64,000 nt of DNA, taken from positions 806,001 through 870,000 of the forward strand of contig OZ221969.1 in the NCBI GenBank assembly GCA_965119715.1, in the 5' to 3' direction. Made by a program: the position numbers and the translations under genes. This DNA is from JASBYZ01 sp029983705 (GTDB lineage Bacteria > Actinomycetota > Coriobacteriia > Coriobacteriales > JAEZZM01). Each line of letters starts with the position of its first letter. Positions within the stretch are counted from its first letter, which is position 1. The notes under the pieces are model-generated. The model saw only the letters and a program-made list of their open reading frames with translations, searched no databases and was not told the origin of the DNA. Shown here in pieces: positions 34,224-44,672 of this stretch.

Positions 34224-35639
34224 ATGCCACGAGTAAAAAAAGAGTCAAGCTCAAGGAGGCACACTCAGAGTTTTAGCGTTGACCTTAAAAGGCACGCCGG
34301 AACCCTTATCGCCCTTGTGATCTTGCTCATTATCTGTACCATCGGATTTACTCCTTTGGGTGAAAAAATCACCCAAGGTCTTGACCTCCAAGGTGGTGTA
34401 TCTGTTGTTATGACAGCTACAAGGCCTGATGGTAAAGAAATTACCGATGAAAACATGAAGCAAGCTACCTCAATTGTAGAAAGACGTGTTAACTCTTTGG
34501 GTGCATCTGAGGCAAGCGTTCAACAGCAGGGTTCAAATGCAATTCTGGTTCAAATTCCAGGAGCAACAGACTCTAAGCAGGCCTTAGAGACCATTGGACG
34601 TACGGGTCTTTTGGAGTTTGTAAACCTCTATGATATCCAAGATGTTGACGCGCTTAATGCACTTAACGCCGGACAAGAAAACGTTAAGCTTAAACCTGGA
34701 AGCTATGAGGCCGTGATGACCGGTGATTATATTGAGGGTGTTGATATCTCTCCTCAGTCACAGGGCTCACCTTACTTTTCTGTAAACCTCAAGCTTAACG
34801 CTGAGGGCTCAGAAATATTTAAGAAGCTTACCGAAGAGCTTGCTCCAGTAAAGGGTAGGGTAGCAATCGTACTGGACGGTGTAGTTAACTCTGCTCCTGC
34901 AGTACAAAACGTTATCCCTAATGGAAACGTTGCTATTACTGGTGGATACTCACTCGAAGGTGCTCAGTCAATGAAGACTATTCTTGACTCAGGTTCTCTT
35001 CCAGTACAACTTGATTATTCTGAGTCAAGAGTTGTAGGACCAACCCTTGGTCAAGAGTCTCTCACACAAGGACTTATGGCTATTGCCCTTGGCTTTGCAC
35101 TTGTAGCAATCTATCTCTTTTTCTTCTATAAGGGACTTGGATTTTTAACCTTTGGATCTTTGTTGGTATTTGCAATTATCTATCTCGGAATTTTGGCAGG
35201 ACTTTCACACTTTGGTGTATTTGCCCTCTCACTTCCTGGTATTGCAGGTATCGTACTGTCCATTGGTATGGCTGCTGACTCTTCAATTTTGGTACTTGAA
35301 AGATTTAAAGAAGAGCTGCGTATGGGACACTCAATTAAGAGTGCTGCTTCTAACGGTGCACGCCACGGTATTGGTACCTCTCTTGACGCTGATATCGTAT
35401 CGCTCGTGTCCGCACTTGCCCTCTTCTTTATTGCAGTAGGACCTGTAAAAGGATTTGGACTTACCTTAGCACTTGGTGTTATTTGCGATATCTTTGCAAT
35501 GTTCTTATTTAAGCAACCAGCACTTAACTTACTTGCACATAAGGCAATTCCTAAGGCTCCAGGATTTTGGGGCGTTAAAAAGGACCATCAATATGGTCTA
35601 GACCAAAAGGCTAAAGAGAAGGGAGCTATCCGTGGCTAG
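34224..35639 (+). CDS. secD: Protein translocase subunit SecD
   Basis: About 471 residues. One N-terminal membrane helix, the large external P1 domain beginning GLDLQGGVSV, and five C-terminal helices with the RND-type proton path. SecD with SecF uses the proton gradient to pull secreted proteins outward after SecA-SecYEG. I use ATG 34224; GTG 34212 is also possible. yajC, often just upstream, is missing. The end overlaps secF by 8 bases. Confidence 0.95.
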   Translation: MPRVKKESSSRRHTQSFSVDLKRHAGTLIALVILLIICTIGFTPLGEKITQGLDLQGGVSVVMTATRPDGKEITDENMKQATSIVERRVNSLGASEASVQQQGSNAILVQIPGATDSKQALETIGRTGLLEFVNLYDIQDVDALNALNAGQENVKLKPGSYEAVMTGDYIEGVDISPQSQGSPYFSVNLKLNAEGSEIFKKLTEELAPVKGRVAIVLDGVVNSAPAVQNVIPNGNVAITGGYSLEGAQSMKTILDSGSLPVQLDYSESRVVGPTLGQESLTQGLMAIALGFALVAIYLFFFYKGLGFLTFGSLLVFAIIYLGILAGLSHFGVFALSLPGIAGIVLSIGMAADSSILVLERFKEELRMGHSIKSAASNGARHGIGTSLDADIVSLVSALALFFIAVGPVKGFGLTLALGVICDIFAMFLFKQPALNLLAHKAIPKAPGFWGVKKDHQYGLDQKAKEKGAIRG

Positions 35640-36564
35640 TCAGTTTAAACGCGAGATTCCTTTTCTTAAAGCTCGTAATGTCATGTTAGTTATCTCTGCA
35701 ATTCTTATTGTCTTATCACTGGTAGGAATTGTTACCAGAGGTCTTACCTTTGGTATTGAATTTTCTGGTGGTACCTCAATTGACTTTAAGGGCACCGGAT
35801 CTGTAACAACAGAACAAATGCGTGAGGCATTTGCTGAACAAGGCCAAAGTGAGGCACTTGTTCAAACCGCACTTACCGATAACCAAGAAGGTTTCTTGGT
35901 AAGAACTGCTGTGGTTGACCCTAATCAGGCAAACCAGGATGCGGCTAAGGTTGCAGAAAAACTTGGACTTGGACAAGACTCCTATACCGTTACCACCATT
36001 GGTCCTGGATGGGGAGCAGACGTTTCAAAGTCTTCACTTATTGCATTTTTAGTTGCAATTGGTTTAATTATTGCTTGGATTACCATTCGTTTTGAGTTTA
36101 AGATGTCCATTACTGGTATCTCATCACTCTTTCATGACTTGATAATCTTAACGGGTGTCTATGCTTGGACTGGTTTTGAGGTAACGCCAAATGTTATTGC
36201 AGCGCTCCTTACCATCATGGGCTACTCACTCTATGATACGGTCGTAGTATTTCACCGTATTAATGAAAACGCTCAGGATAAAACATTTAGCCAGGGCAAA
36301 ACCTTTATGCAAATTGCCAACACCTCACTTAACGAGGTGTTTGTAAGAACTATTAACACCACCATTACCTCCTTGGTACCAGTTGTAGCCATGCTCTTCT
36401 TTGGTGGAGAAACTCTTAAAGACTTTGCATTTGCAATGTCACTTGGTTTGATTTTAGGTTCTTACTCATCAATTGGTATTGCTACTCCACTCTATGCTCT
36501 CTGGAAGGGTTTAGAGCCTGAGTGGAAAAAAGCTCAAAAGAAGTTTGGACAACAAAAGGCCTAA
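35632..36564 (+). CDS. secF: Protein translocase subunit SecF
   Basis: 310 residues with six membrane helices; the signature FGIEFSGGTSIDF lies after the first helix and TIMGYSLYDTVVVFHRI in the C-terminal part carries the conserved Asp of the proton path. GTG start with GGGAG 7 bases upstream, overlapping secD. Separate secD and secF genes, not the fused form. Confidence 0.96.
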   Translation: MASQFKREIPFLKARNVMLVISAILIVLSLVGIVTRGLTFGIEFSGGTSIDFKGTGSVTTEQMREAFAEQGQSEALVQTALTDNQEGFLVRTAVVDPNQANQDAAKVAEKLGLGQDSYTVTTIGPGWGADVSKSSLIAFLVAIGLIIAWITIRFEFKMSITGISSLFHDLIILTGVYAWTGFEVTPNVIAALLTIMGYSLYDTVVVFHRINENAQDKTFSQGKTFMQIANTSLNEVFVRTINTTITSLVPVVAMLFFGGETLKDFAFAMSLGLILGSYSSIGIATPLYALWKGLEPEWKKAQKKFGQQKA

Positions 36565-36583
36565 AGAAAAGTAGGTACATACT

Positions 36584-39500
36584 ATGAACAACAGGGTTGG
36601 GAAAAAGCGTTGGCGTCTAAAAGAGTTTAATCCTTTAGCTGTCCAAAAGATATCCGAGGCCTCTGGTCTAGGATATCTGCCCAGCCTTGTATTAGCAGCT
36701 CGCAATATTAAGCCTGAGGACACTCAGGCTTTTTTGCATCCCTCACTTGAGCGCGACTTTAAAGACCCCTACCTTATTCCAAACATGCAAGCTGGCGTTG
36801 AGCGCATTATTAAGGCTATTAATTCGGGCGAGAAGATCGCGGTCTTAGGTGACTTTGATGTTGACGGTATCTCTGCTACCACAGTTATGGCTGGTGGTCT
36901 GATTGAGCTTGGAGCAAATGTAGACGCCTACATACCAAGACGTTTTGATGAGGGATATGGTCTTTCAAAAGAAGTCTTAGAGCGCGTGCGTGAGGGTTCT
37001 AAGCCAAGCCTTATTATCACAGTTGATACTGGTATTGCCGCTAAAGATGAGGTCGAGTACTTAAAATCTCAAGGTGTAGATGTCATCATTACTGACCACC
37101 ACGAGCCCTCAGAATTTGTGCCCCAGGGCGTTCCGGTTATTGACCCAAAGCTCGATCCAGAAAATGAGTCACACGAAATTGCTGGTGTGGGCGTTGCCTT
37201 AAAGGCTATCTGCGCCCTCTCACAAAAGATGGGCCAGCCTGAGCTTTGGAGAAGCTACACAGAGATTGCTTGCTTAGGCACAATATCTGACATGATGGAG
37301 CTCAACCGTGAAAACAGGGCGATTGTAAAAGACGGTGTTGAGCAGATGCGCCAGACTAAGCGCTTTGGCCTTATCGCCCTTGCAAAGCACTGCAAACTTG
37401 ACCTTTCAAGCATTAATGCAGATGCTCTTTCTTTTTCTATCATCCCGCGCCTGAATGCAGCAGGAAGGATGTCTGATCCAAAGTATGCCCTTGAGCTGTT
37501 AATCTCTAAAGACAGTATTGAGGCTGAAGCCTTAGCTCTTAAACTTGAAGAAATTAATGAGCTTAGACGAAGCTATGAGGCTGACCTTACAGAAGAAGCA
37601 CTCAATAAGGTTGAGGCAAGCTACAATGGCGAGAGATGCATTGTGATTGGTGGCGAGGGCTGGCATGAGGGCGTAAAAGGCATTGTTGCAAGCCGTATTA
37701 CTAACCGCTACCACGTTCCTGTGTTAATCTTTACCATTTCTGACGGCGTTGCACGAGGCTCTGGTAGAAGTGTGGGACAAGTTGATCTCTTTAGAGCTAT
37801 TGAGCAGTGCTCTGACTTGCTTATTCAATTTGGAGGACATGCGGGTGCAGTAGGCGCTACCATGGACGCTGCAAACCTTGATGCCTTTAGAGAGCGCCTT
37901 GAAGAGGTTATGCAAGATATCTCTGATGAGGACTTTACTGATGTTATAGAACTTGACGCTGAAGTAAAGCTCTCTCAGATGAACATTGAAGAAATTAGCT
38001 CACTTGATGCCTTAAGACCTTTTGGTCAGGGCAATAAGGTGCCACTTTTTGTAGCGCGAAATGTATTGATGAACAATAGAGGACGCGTTGGAAAAGAAGG
38101 GGAGCACCTGCGCTTTAATGTTACAGACGGCATTAATACGGTAGCCTGCATTATGTTTAGGGTGCCTGATGTAGAAAAGCTTGTAGACTATAGCGGTGTG
38201 GTTGATATCGTGTTTGAGGCTGTGGCTGAGACATGGATGGGTAAGACCAAGCCTAAGCTCATGGTCAAAGACATTATTTTTAAAGAGTCTGAGGCAAAAG
38301 AGAGCACTCAAGTGGCCCAACTTCTCAACTCACTCTTTGATAAGCGCGATGAAATATTGGCCTCTGGTGAGCTTTCTGGTATCACAAAGGCAGATAGCTT
38401 TTTTACCAAAATTGCAGGCGTAAGCTTTGAGGATAGAGCTACACATATCTTGGGCTTAAGGCCAAAAGACAAGCTTAACTTAGTGCGCGAGGCAAACAAT
38501 CCCTATGATGAAAACGCGATAGCAGTCCTGAGTAAAGAGGGCTTTCAGCTTGGCTACCTAAACCGCAGGATTGCTCAGGCACTCGCTCCTGCAATAGATG
38601 GCGGAACCAAGTACTATGCGCTGGTAAGTGAGGTTACTGGTGGGGGCGATAAGGCACTTGGCGTAAACATCAAGGTATATAAGGCACAAATAGATGCAGA
38701 AGAGTTTGAAGAAGAAGCCAAGCAGACTGAGCTTAAGCTTGAGCGCAGACGAGAAGAGCTCAACAAGCTCTCATCTTCAGAACTTACTGAGCGCTTGCGC
38801 AAGCAATTTATTGGAGATAACCCATTTTTACCTGCACAAGCAGATGTACTGCAAAAGCTTGATGAGGGCTTATCGGTACTGTGCATCATGGCTACGGGTC
38901 GAGGAAAGTCACTACTCTTTCACGTACATGCAGCTCGTATGGGACTTTTAAAGAAAAAAGCTTCAGTCTTTGTGTATCCACTGAGAGCGCTTGTTTCTGA
39001 TCAAGCCTTTCATTTAACTGAAGACTTTGAATCACTTGGGCTAGTGGTAAAGGTCTTAACAGGAGAGAGCTCTCAAGAGGAGCGCCAAGAAATCTTTGAT
39101 GACCTATCTCAGGATAGAGTTCATGTAATTTTAACGACCCCTGAGTTTTTTACCATTCATAGTGAGAAGTTTAAGAGAAGCGCACACGTGGGCTTTGTGG
39201 TTGTTGATGAGGCGCATCATGCAGGTTTGGCAAAGGGTGGCCACCGCTCTGCCTACAATAACTTCCCTGAAGTGCTCGTCTCTTTGGGAAACCCTCAAAC
39301 GCTTGCCGTAACTGCTACTGCAAACGCTGAGGTTGCTGAGAGAATTCAAGAGCTACTTTCAATAGACACCCTGGTAGTTGACAGAAGCGTGAGAGAAAAT
39401 CTTCGCCTTGATGATGGCAGACAAAACAAACAAAAAGATGAGCGGCTCACAAGCATTGTTGCCCGAGGTGAAAAATGTATTGTCTACGTTAACTCTCGTG

Positions 39501-40222
39501 AGCAGTCAATTCGCCTGGCCTCAGACTTGCGAAAAAAGATTCCAAGCCTTGCAAACTCGATTGCTTTTTATAATGCAGGTTTGAGCAGAAAAGATAGAGA
39601 CGCTGTTGAGAGTGCTTTTAGAAGCTCAAGCTTGAGCACCATTATTGCAACGAGTGCCTTTGGCGAGGGAGTTAACCTTCCCGATGTGCGCCACGTTATC
39701 TTATACCACCTGCCCTTTGGTTTTGTTGAGTTCAATCAAATGTCAGGGCGTGCGGGACGAGACAGGCAGGAGGCCTGGGTGCACCTCTTATTTGGTGCAC
39801 AAGACGCTCGCATTAACGAGCGCATTATAGAGTCAGGAGCTCCTGAAAAACGTGACTTATCGGCACTCTATAAAACCTTAAGAAGTTTAGCTCAAGAAGC
39901 GGGTGATGAGGGCTTTTCTAAAACTAATTCTGAAATTGCCCAGCTTGCACTTGAAATGGAACCGCGAGCACTCTTGGATGAAAAGTCAGTTTCAAACGGA
40001 ATATCCATCTTTAAGGAGCTTGGATTTTTACATACCCAAGGCTACGGCTTTGCTCGACGAATCTTTATGGTGCAAAATCCAGAGCATGTGGACTTAGAAA
40101 ACTCGATTAGATACTTAGAGGGGCTTAAGTCTAAGGATGCCTTTGCTGAGTTTAAGGAATGGATTTTATCAGCCTCGCCAAAAGATGTTCTCGATAGATT
40201 TATTAGGCCAATAACACCATAA
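36584..40222 (+). CDS. recJ: RecJ exonuclease fused to a HIRAN domain and a RecQ-like helicase
   Basis: 1212 residues, about twice a normal RecJ. Part 1 (about 1-560) is RecJ, a 5'-3' single-strand DNA exonuclease: FDVDG with D90, D171-H172-H173, DHHA1 and an OB-like tail. Part 2 (about 604-697) matches a HIRAN domain (IAGVSFED, VREANNPYDENAIAV, GYLNRRIA), a fold that binds DNA ends. Part 3 (about 745-1210) is a superfamily-2 helicase: Walker A ATGRGKS (770-776), DEAH at 875-878, TATAN, and QMSGRAGRD (motif VI). The helicase order resembles RecQ but no HRDC domain is seen. One frame, no break. It follows secF by 19 bases. Confidence 0.93.
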   Translation: MNNRVGKKRWRLKEFNPLAVQKISEASGLGYLPSLVLAARNIKPEDTQAFLHPSLERDFKDPYLIPNMQAGVERIIKAINSGEKIAVLGDFDVDGISATTVMAGGLIELGANVDAYIPRRFDEGYGLSKEVLERVREGSKPSLIITVDTGIAAKDEVEYLKSQGVDVIITDHHEPSEFVPQGVPVIDPKLDPENESHEIAGVGVALKAICALSQKMGQPELWRSYTEIACLGTISDMMELNRENRAIVKDGVEQMRQTKRFGLIALAKHCKLDLSSINADALSFSIIPRLNAAGRMSDPKYALELLISKDSIEAEALALKLEEINELRRSYEADLTEEALNKVEASYNGERCIVIGGEGWHEGVKGIVASRITNRYHVPVLIFTISDGVARGSGRSVGQVDLFRAIEQCSDLLIQFGGHAGAVGATMDAANLDAFRERLEEVMQDISDEDFTDVIELDAEVKLSQMNIEEISSLDALRPFGQGNKVPLFVARNVLMNNRGRVGKEGEHLRFNVTDGINTVACIMFRVPDVEKLVDYSGVVDIVFEAVAETWMGKTKPKLMVKDIIFKESEAKESTQVAQLLNSLFDKRDEILASGELSGITKADSFFTKIAGVSFEDRATHILGLRPKDKLNLVREANNPYDENAIAVLSKEGFQLGYLNRRIAQALAPAIDGGTKYYALVSEVTGGGDKALGVNIKVYKAQIDAEEFEEEAKQTELKLERRREELNKLSSSELTERLRKQFIGDNPFLPAQADVLQKLDEGLSVLCIMATGRGKSLLFHVHAARMGLLKKKASVFVYPLRALVSDQAFHLTEDFESLGLVVKVLTGESSQEERQEIFDDLSQDRVHVILTTPEFFTIHSEKFKRSAHVGFVVVDEAHHAGLAKGGHRSAYNNFPEVLVSLGNPQTLAVTATANAEVAERIQELLSIDTLVVDRSVRENLRLDDGRQNKQKDERLTSIVARGEKCIVYVNSREQSIRLASDLRKKIPSLANSIAFYNAGLSRKDRDAVESAFRSSSLSTIIATSAFGEGVNLPDVRHVILYHLPFGFVEFNQMSGRAGRDRQEAWVHLLFGAQDARINERIIESGAPEKRDLSALYKTLRSLAQEAGDEGFSKTNSEIAQLALEMEPRALLDEKSVSNGISIFKELGFLHTQGYGFARRIFMVQNPEHVDLENSIRYLEGLKSKDAFAEFKEWILSASPKDVLDRFIRPITP

Positions 40223-40298
40223 GCCTGAAATTGTTGCTACATATGAGGTAGGATTAACAGTTAGCATTAATTGAACGTGTAGGGAGGTGCCTTTAAGG

Positions 40299-42665
40299 AT
40301 GTCACACGATATTTTAGATAACATAGACAGTGCCACTAAGTGGAGCGATGAGACTCGTGAAGAGCTTGAAGAAAAGCTCTCTAAAGAGGCACTAGAAGTT
40401 CCCCAGGCAGATAGCTTTGATAAGCTCAAAGAGCTCTGCGAAAAATACTTAAGCGATGAACAAGTGAAAGTTATTGTTCATGCCTATGAGTTTGCAGCGC
40501 TTAAACATGCAGACCAAAAAAGAAGATCTGGCGAGCCCTACATTAACCACCCTATAGAGGTTGGTATTATTTTAGCTGAGATGCACATGGACCAAGAAAC
40601 CATTGTTGCAGCTGTCTTACACGATACCGTTGAAGATACTGATACCTCGCTAAAACTTATCGCCCAACTCTTTAATGCGCGGGTGGCAGAGCTTGTTGAC
40701 GGGGTTACCAAACTTACCAACATTGAGGTTGACTCCCTCTCAAGTCAGCAGGCAAATAACTTGCGCAAGATGTTTTTAGCGATGTCTAAAGATATTCGCG
40801 TTATTATTATTAAACTCGCAGACCGCCTGCATAATATGCGCACCTTAATGGCGCTTCCTGAAGATAGAAGAATTTTTAAGGCAAAAGACACCATGGAGAT
40901 TTATGCTCCGCTTGCAAATCGCCTGGGAATTTCTTCTATAAAGTGGGAGCTTGAAGATTTAGCCTTCTTTTATTTGGAGCCTGCGCGCTACCAGCAAATT
41001 TCGCGTATGGTTTCTGAGTCAAGGGTGGCTCGTGAGCGCTACTTAAATGAGACTATTGACCAGCTTCAGCATGAGCTTGAAGGCACGGTAGAAAACTTTA
41101 GTATTACTGGCCGTCCTAAGCACCTCTATTCCATCTATCAAAAGATGAAAAATAAGGGTAAGGACTTCTCAGAAATCTATGACCTGATTGCACTTAGAGT
41201 AATCTGTGAGAGCGTTAAGGATTGTTATTCGGTACTGGGCGTTTTGCATGCACTCTGGAAACCAATGCCGGGGCGCTTTAAAGACTATATTGCAATGCCA
41301 AAGTTTAATATGTACCAGTCGCTTCACTCAACCGTTTTAGGTCCTGCTGCGCGTCCACTTGAAGTGCAAATTCGCACCGAGGAGATGCATCGCCAGGCTG
41401 AATATGGTATCGCCGCTCACTGGCTATATAAGCAGGCCGGAAACTCAAGTAGCTCAAAAGATTCAGAAGCTCAGTCTTTGGATGCAAAACTTGGATGGCT
41501 TAAGAGAACGCTTGACTGGCAGTCTCAAGATGATATGTCAGATCCTCAAGAATACCTTGAGTCACTAAAGATTGATCTTTTTGATACAGAAGTCTTTGTC
41601 TTTACCCCTCAAGGTGAGGTTATCTCGCTTCGTCTTGGCTCAACTCCAATTGACTTTGCCTACACCATCCACACTGAGGTAGGACACCACTGTGTGGGGG
41701 CAAAGGTAAACGGCACGGTTGTCCCGCTTTCATATGAGCTGCAGATGGGTGATAGGGTAGAGATTATTACCCAGAAAAATTCCAGTCCTTCTCGCGACTG
41801 GCTTAATATGGTTAAAACCCCTTCAGCTAAGTCAAAGATTAGAAGTTACTTTGCAAAGGTAGCAAAAACTGATGACACGGCTGCGGGTAAAGATATGCTT
41901 GCTAAAGAGATGCGCAAAAGTGGCTATGGTATCTCAAACTCTCGCTCAACGCGTGCGCTTAACGAGACGGCAAGCTCACTTGGGCTTTCAAGTGTAGATG
42001 ACCTATTTGCTGCTATTGGTACAAATAAGGTTACTGCACGAGGGGTTGCAAACAGGGCAGCTCAGCTCTTAGAAAAAGAAAAAGATCCAGCACTTGAGGC
42101 TGAAAAGCGTGCACTCTTATCTTTTGAGCTTCCTATGAAGCCACCGCGCTCAAAGAGCCAACAAAAGAAAAAGCAAAGTGCAAGTGCAGGCATTATTGTT
42201 GAGGGCGACCAAAACACAGACATGAAGGTCAAGCTTGCGCACTGTTGTAACCCGGTTAAGGGAGATGACATCATTGGCTTTATTACCCGCGGTAGAGGCA
42301 TAAGTGTTCACAGAAGCTCGTGTCCAAACGTAACCAATCTTGAGCGCCACCCTGAGCGTTTAGTGGCTGTAAGCTGGGACAGTGATCAGGAATCTAACTC
42401 GCAGGTTGAGATTGTTATTGAAGCGGTTGACCGTATGAGGCTCCTTCAAGACATTACGGTAGCTATCTCTGATAGTGATGTAAATATATTATCGGCCGCC
42501 ACCTTTACTGATAAAAGTGGTGTGGCAGAAATGCGTCTTTTACTTGAGCTCACAGAGATTTCAAGACTAGACGCACTCTTAAGAAAAGTTCAACAGATTG
42601 ATGGCGTGAGAAACGCTCGTCGTCTGCAGCCTGGCGAAGGCGCACATACTAAGAAGAAAAATTAG
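40299..42665 (+). CDS. relA: Bifunctional (p)ppGpp synthetase/hydrolase Rel
   Basis: 788 residues from ATG 40299 (AGGGAGG upstream; GTG 40287 overlaps that site). Order: HD hydrolase domain (H84, H108-D109), synthetase with R326-FKD (the RxKD form of bifunctional Rel rather than the ExDD form of mono-functional RelA), TGS near 423-485, a zinc-finger-like CCNPVKGD segment near 645 and a C-terminal ACT domain. It makes and degrades the alarmone (p)ppGpp on amino-acid starvation. Its catalytic residues look intact. An MBL hydrolase follows after 7 bases. Confidence 0.95.
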   Translation: MSHDILDNIDSATKWSDETREELEEKLSKEALEVPQADSFDKLKELCEKYLSDEQVKVIVHAYEFAALKHADQKRRSGEPYINHPIEVGIILAEMHMDQETIVAAVLHDTVEDTDTSLKLIAQLFNARVAELVDGVTKLTNIEVDSLSSQQANNLRKMFLAMSKDIRVIIIKLADRLHNMRTLMALPEDRRIFKAKDTMEIYAPLANRLGISSIKWELEDLAFFYLEPARYQQISRMVSESRVARERYLNETIDQLQHELEGTVENFSITGRPKHLYSIYQKMKNKGKDFSEIYDLIALRVICESVKDCYSVLGVLHALWKPMPGRFKDYIAMPKFNMYQSLHSTVLGPAARPLEVQIRTEEMHRQAEYGIAAHWLYKQAGNSSSSKDSEAQSLDAKLGWLKRTLDWQSQDDMSDPQEYLESLKIDLFDTEVFVFTPQGEVISLRLGSTPIDFAYTIHTEVGHHCVGAKVNGTVVPLSYELQMGDRVEIITQKNSSPSRDWLNMVKTPSAKSKIRSYFAKVAKTDDTAAGKDMLAKEMRKSGYGISNSRSTRALNETASSLGLSSVDDLFAAIGTNKVTARGVANRAAQLLEKEKDPALEAEKRALLSFELPMKPPRSKSQQKKKQSASAGIIVEGDQNTDMKVKLAHCCNPVKGDDIIGFITRGRGISVHRSSCPNVTNLERHPERLVAVSWDSDQESNSQVEIVIEAVDRMRLLQDITVAISDSDVNILSAATFTDKSGVAEMRLLLELTEISRLDALLRKVQQIDGVRNARRLQPGEGAHTKKKN

Positions 42666-42672
42666 GTGAGAG

Positions 42673-43317
42673 ATGTCATATAAACTAAAAATTATTCCCA
42701 CTGGTGACTACCAAGCAAATGCCTACATTTTATATGAGGGTTCAAAGGCTTGCATTATTGACCCAGGTCATGAGGGTCAAGTCTTACTCTTAGAGCTTGA
42801 AGGCCTTGAGCTTGAGGCAATTATTTTGACCCATCGCCACTGTGACCATGTTGGTGCGGCTCAGTTTATTAAAGATAAGACGGGCGCTCCAATTTATATT
42901 CATGAAGCTGACCTAGAGGCTGCAAAAAGTCCTAAAGAGTTTGCATATACCGGAGTAGTCAACGGCTTTACCCCAGGTCCTATCAAGGGTGCAGATGTAG
43001 TGCTTAAAGATGGCGATGAGATCAAACTTTCTTTTACCAGCCTTAAAGTGCTTCACACCCCAGGTCACACCACAGGTGGCATCTGTCTCTATAATGAGCA
43101 CGATATTTTTACTGGAGACACCCTCTTTACCGGCTCCATGGGAAGAACTGACTTTGAGAGCGGTAACCAAATCCAGATGTTTAAATCTTTAATTAAGCTT
43201 TCTAAACTCAACGAGGGGCTAAAGGTATATCCTGGACACGGTGAGTCTACAAGCATTAAAAAAGAAAAAGAAACAAACCAGTTCATGCGTTTTGCATGTT
43301 CACACTATAAATTATAG
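42673..43317 (+). CDS. MBL-fold metallohydrolase (glyoxalase II-like)
   Basis: 214 residues. Metal ligands: THRHCDH (HxHxDH), HTPGHT, GDTLF and PGHGEST, the complete set for a two-metal centre of the glyoxalase II subgroup. The substrate is unknown; the same gene stands between rel and hisS in related Gram-positive bacteria. It is 7 bases from the rel stop and 40 bases before hisS. Confidence 0.92.
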   Translation: MSYKLKIIPTGDYQANAYILYEGSKACIIDPGHEGQVLLLELEGLELEAIILTHRHCDHVGAAQFIKDKTGAPIYIHEADLEAAKSPKEFAYTGVVNGFTPGPIKGADVVLKDGDEIKLSFTSLKVLHTPGHTTGGICLYNEHDIFTGDTLFTGSMGRTDFESGNQIQMFKSLIKLSKLNEGLKVYPGHGESTSIKKEKETNQFMRFACSHYKL

Positions 43318-43357
43318 TTTTTATACAGCTAAAAGCTAGAAGAAGGGACTAATCAAG

Positions 43358-44668
43358 ATGGCATTACGTGCACCACGCGGCACCGAAGACCTCCTGCCAG
43401 AAGCATATGCTAATTGGAAGTTTTTAACAGAGAGAGCTGATGAGATTTTTTCTCGCTACGGATACCTCTATATTGAAACTCCTCTCTTTGAGCATCTGGA
43501 TGTTTTTGTGCACGGTATTGGTGAGTCAAGTGACGTGGTGTCAAAAGAGATGTTTAGAGTACTCTCTCCAGACGGCTACTCAAAGGTAGCTGCTGGTAAG
43601 GCTGAAAGCTTAAAGGCAGACCAAAGACTTGCACTAAGACCAGAAGGTACTGCTTCTGTAGTGCGTGCGGTCTTAGAGCACTCACTTATTATGCCGGGTT
43701 CTGCCCCCATTAAACTCATGTATTCAGGCCCTATGTTTAGAGCAGAGCGCCAGCAACGCGGACGTCTGCGTCAGTTTCACCAAATTGGTGCAGAGTGTCT
43801 TGGGGCACCTGATGTTATGGCGGACGCAGAAGTAATTATTATGCTTATGGAATTCTTTGAGCGCGCCGGCCTTAAAAAAGATTCGCTCACACTTTTAATC
43901 AATACGCTTGGCGATGATAACTGCAGACCACAGTACAGACAAGAGATCCAAGACTATCTGCTTAAGTATAAAGATGAGCTTCCAGAAGAAACCTTAAGAC
44001 AGGCAGAGCTCAATCCGCTTCGTGCCTTTGATAGCAAGATCGAGCGCGTACAAGAAATCATGGCAGATGCCCCACTTCTAAAAGATCGTCTCTGCGATGA
44101 GTGCAAAAAGCACTATGAGGAGCTCAAGAGTTATTTAGACGTTGCAGGTATTTCTTATGAAGAAGATCCACGCTTAGTACGCGGCCTTGATTACTACACG
44201 CGCACCGTCTTTGAAATTCAGGTAAAAGATGGCCTTGGTGCTCAAAATGCTATTGGTGGCGGCGGTAGATACGATAAGCTTATTGAGATTTCTGGTGGCA
44301 AGCCTACTCCAGCCCTTGGCTTTGCGGTGGGTATGGAAAGAATACTACTTGCACTTGAAGACCAAGAGGCACTCCCAGCTCATCCAAGACAAAAGCAAAT
44401 TTATGTGGCCTACCCAAATGAGCACACCAAGGCTGAGGCCTTTTTTGTTGTCCAGCGCCTGCGCTCTGAGGGCTTTGTAGTTGAAACTGACTATCAGGGC
44501 AGGTCTTTAAAGTCTCAGCTTAAACTTGCAAACAAATTACAGGTTGCCTATGTGGCAATTTTGGGCGAGGATGAGATTGCTCAAAAGAGCGTTAGACTTA
44601 AGGATATGGATAAAGGAACTGAAGAGCTTGTGGCGTATGATAATCTTGCCGCTCATATAGTCCTATAA
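43358..44668 (+). CDS. hisS: Histidyl-tRNA synthetase
   Basis: 436 residues, class II. Motif 2 is seen in MYSGPMFRAERQQRGRLRQF, the ATP/His site has LRPEGTASVVRA, the HisRS-specific GLDYYTRTVFE occurs near residue 270, and motif 3 is LGFAVGMERILLAL. The C-terminal anticodon-binding domain starts near residue 345. Paired with aspS as in many Gram-positive bacteria. Confidence 0.97.
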   Translation: MALRAPRGTEDLLPEAYANWKFLTERADEIFSRYGYLYIETPLFEHLDVFVHGIGESSDVVSKEMFRVLSPDGYSKVAAGKAESLKADQRLALRPEGTASVVRAVLEHSLIMPGSAPIKLMYSGPMFRAERQQRGRLRQFHQIGAECLGAPDVMADAEVIIMLMEFFERAGLKKDSLTLLINTLGDDNCRPQYRQEIQDYLLKYKDELPEETLRQAELNPLRAFDSKIERVQEIMADAPLLKDRLCDECKKHYEELKSYLDVAGISYEEDPRLVRGLDYYTRTVFEIQVKDGLGAQNAIGGGGRYDKLIEISGGKPTPALGFAVGMERILLALEDQEALPAHPRQKQIYVAYPNEHTKAEAFFVVQRLRSEGFVVETDYQGRSLKSQLKLANKLQVAYVAILGEDEIAQKSVRLKDMDKGTEELVAYDNLAAHIVL

Positions 44669-44672
44669 TTTA

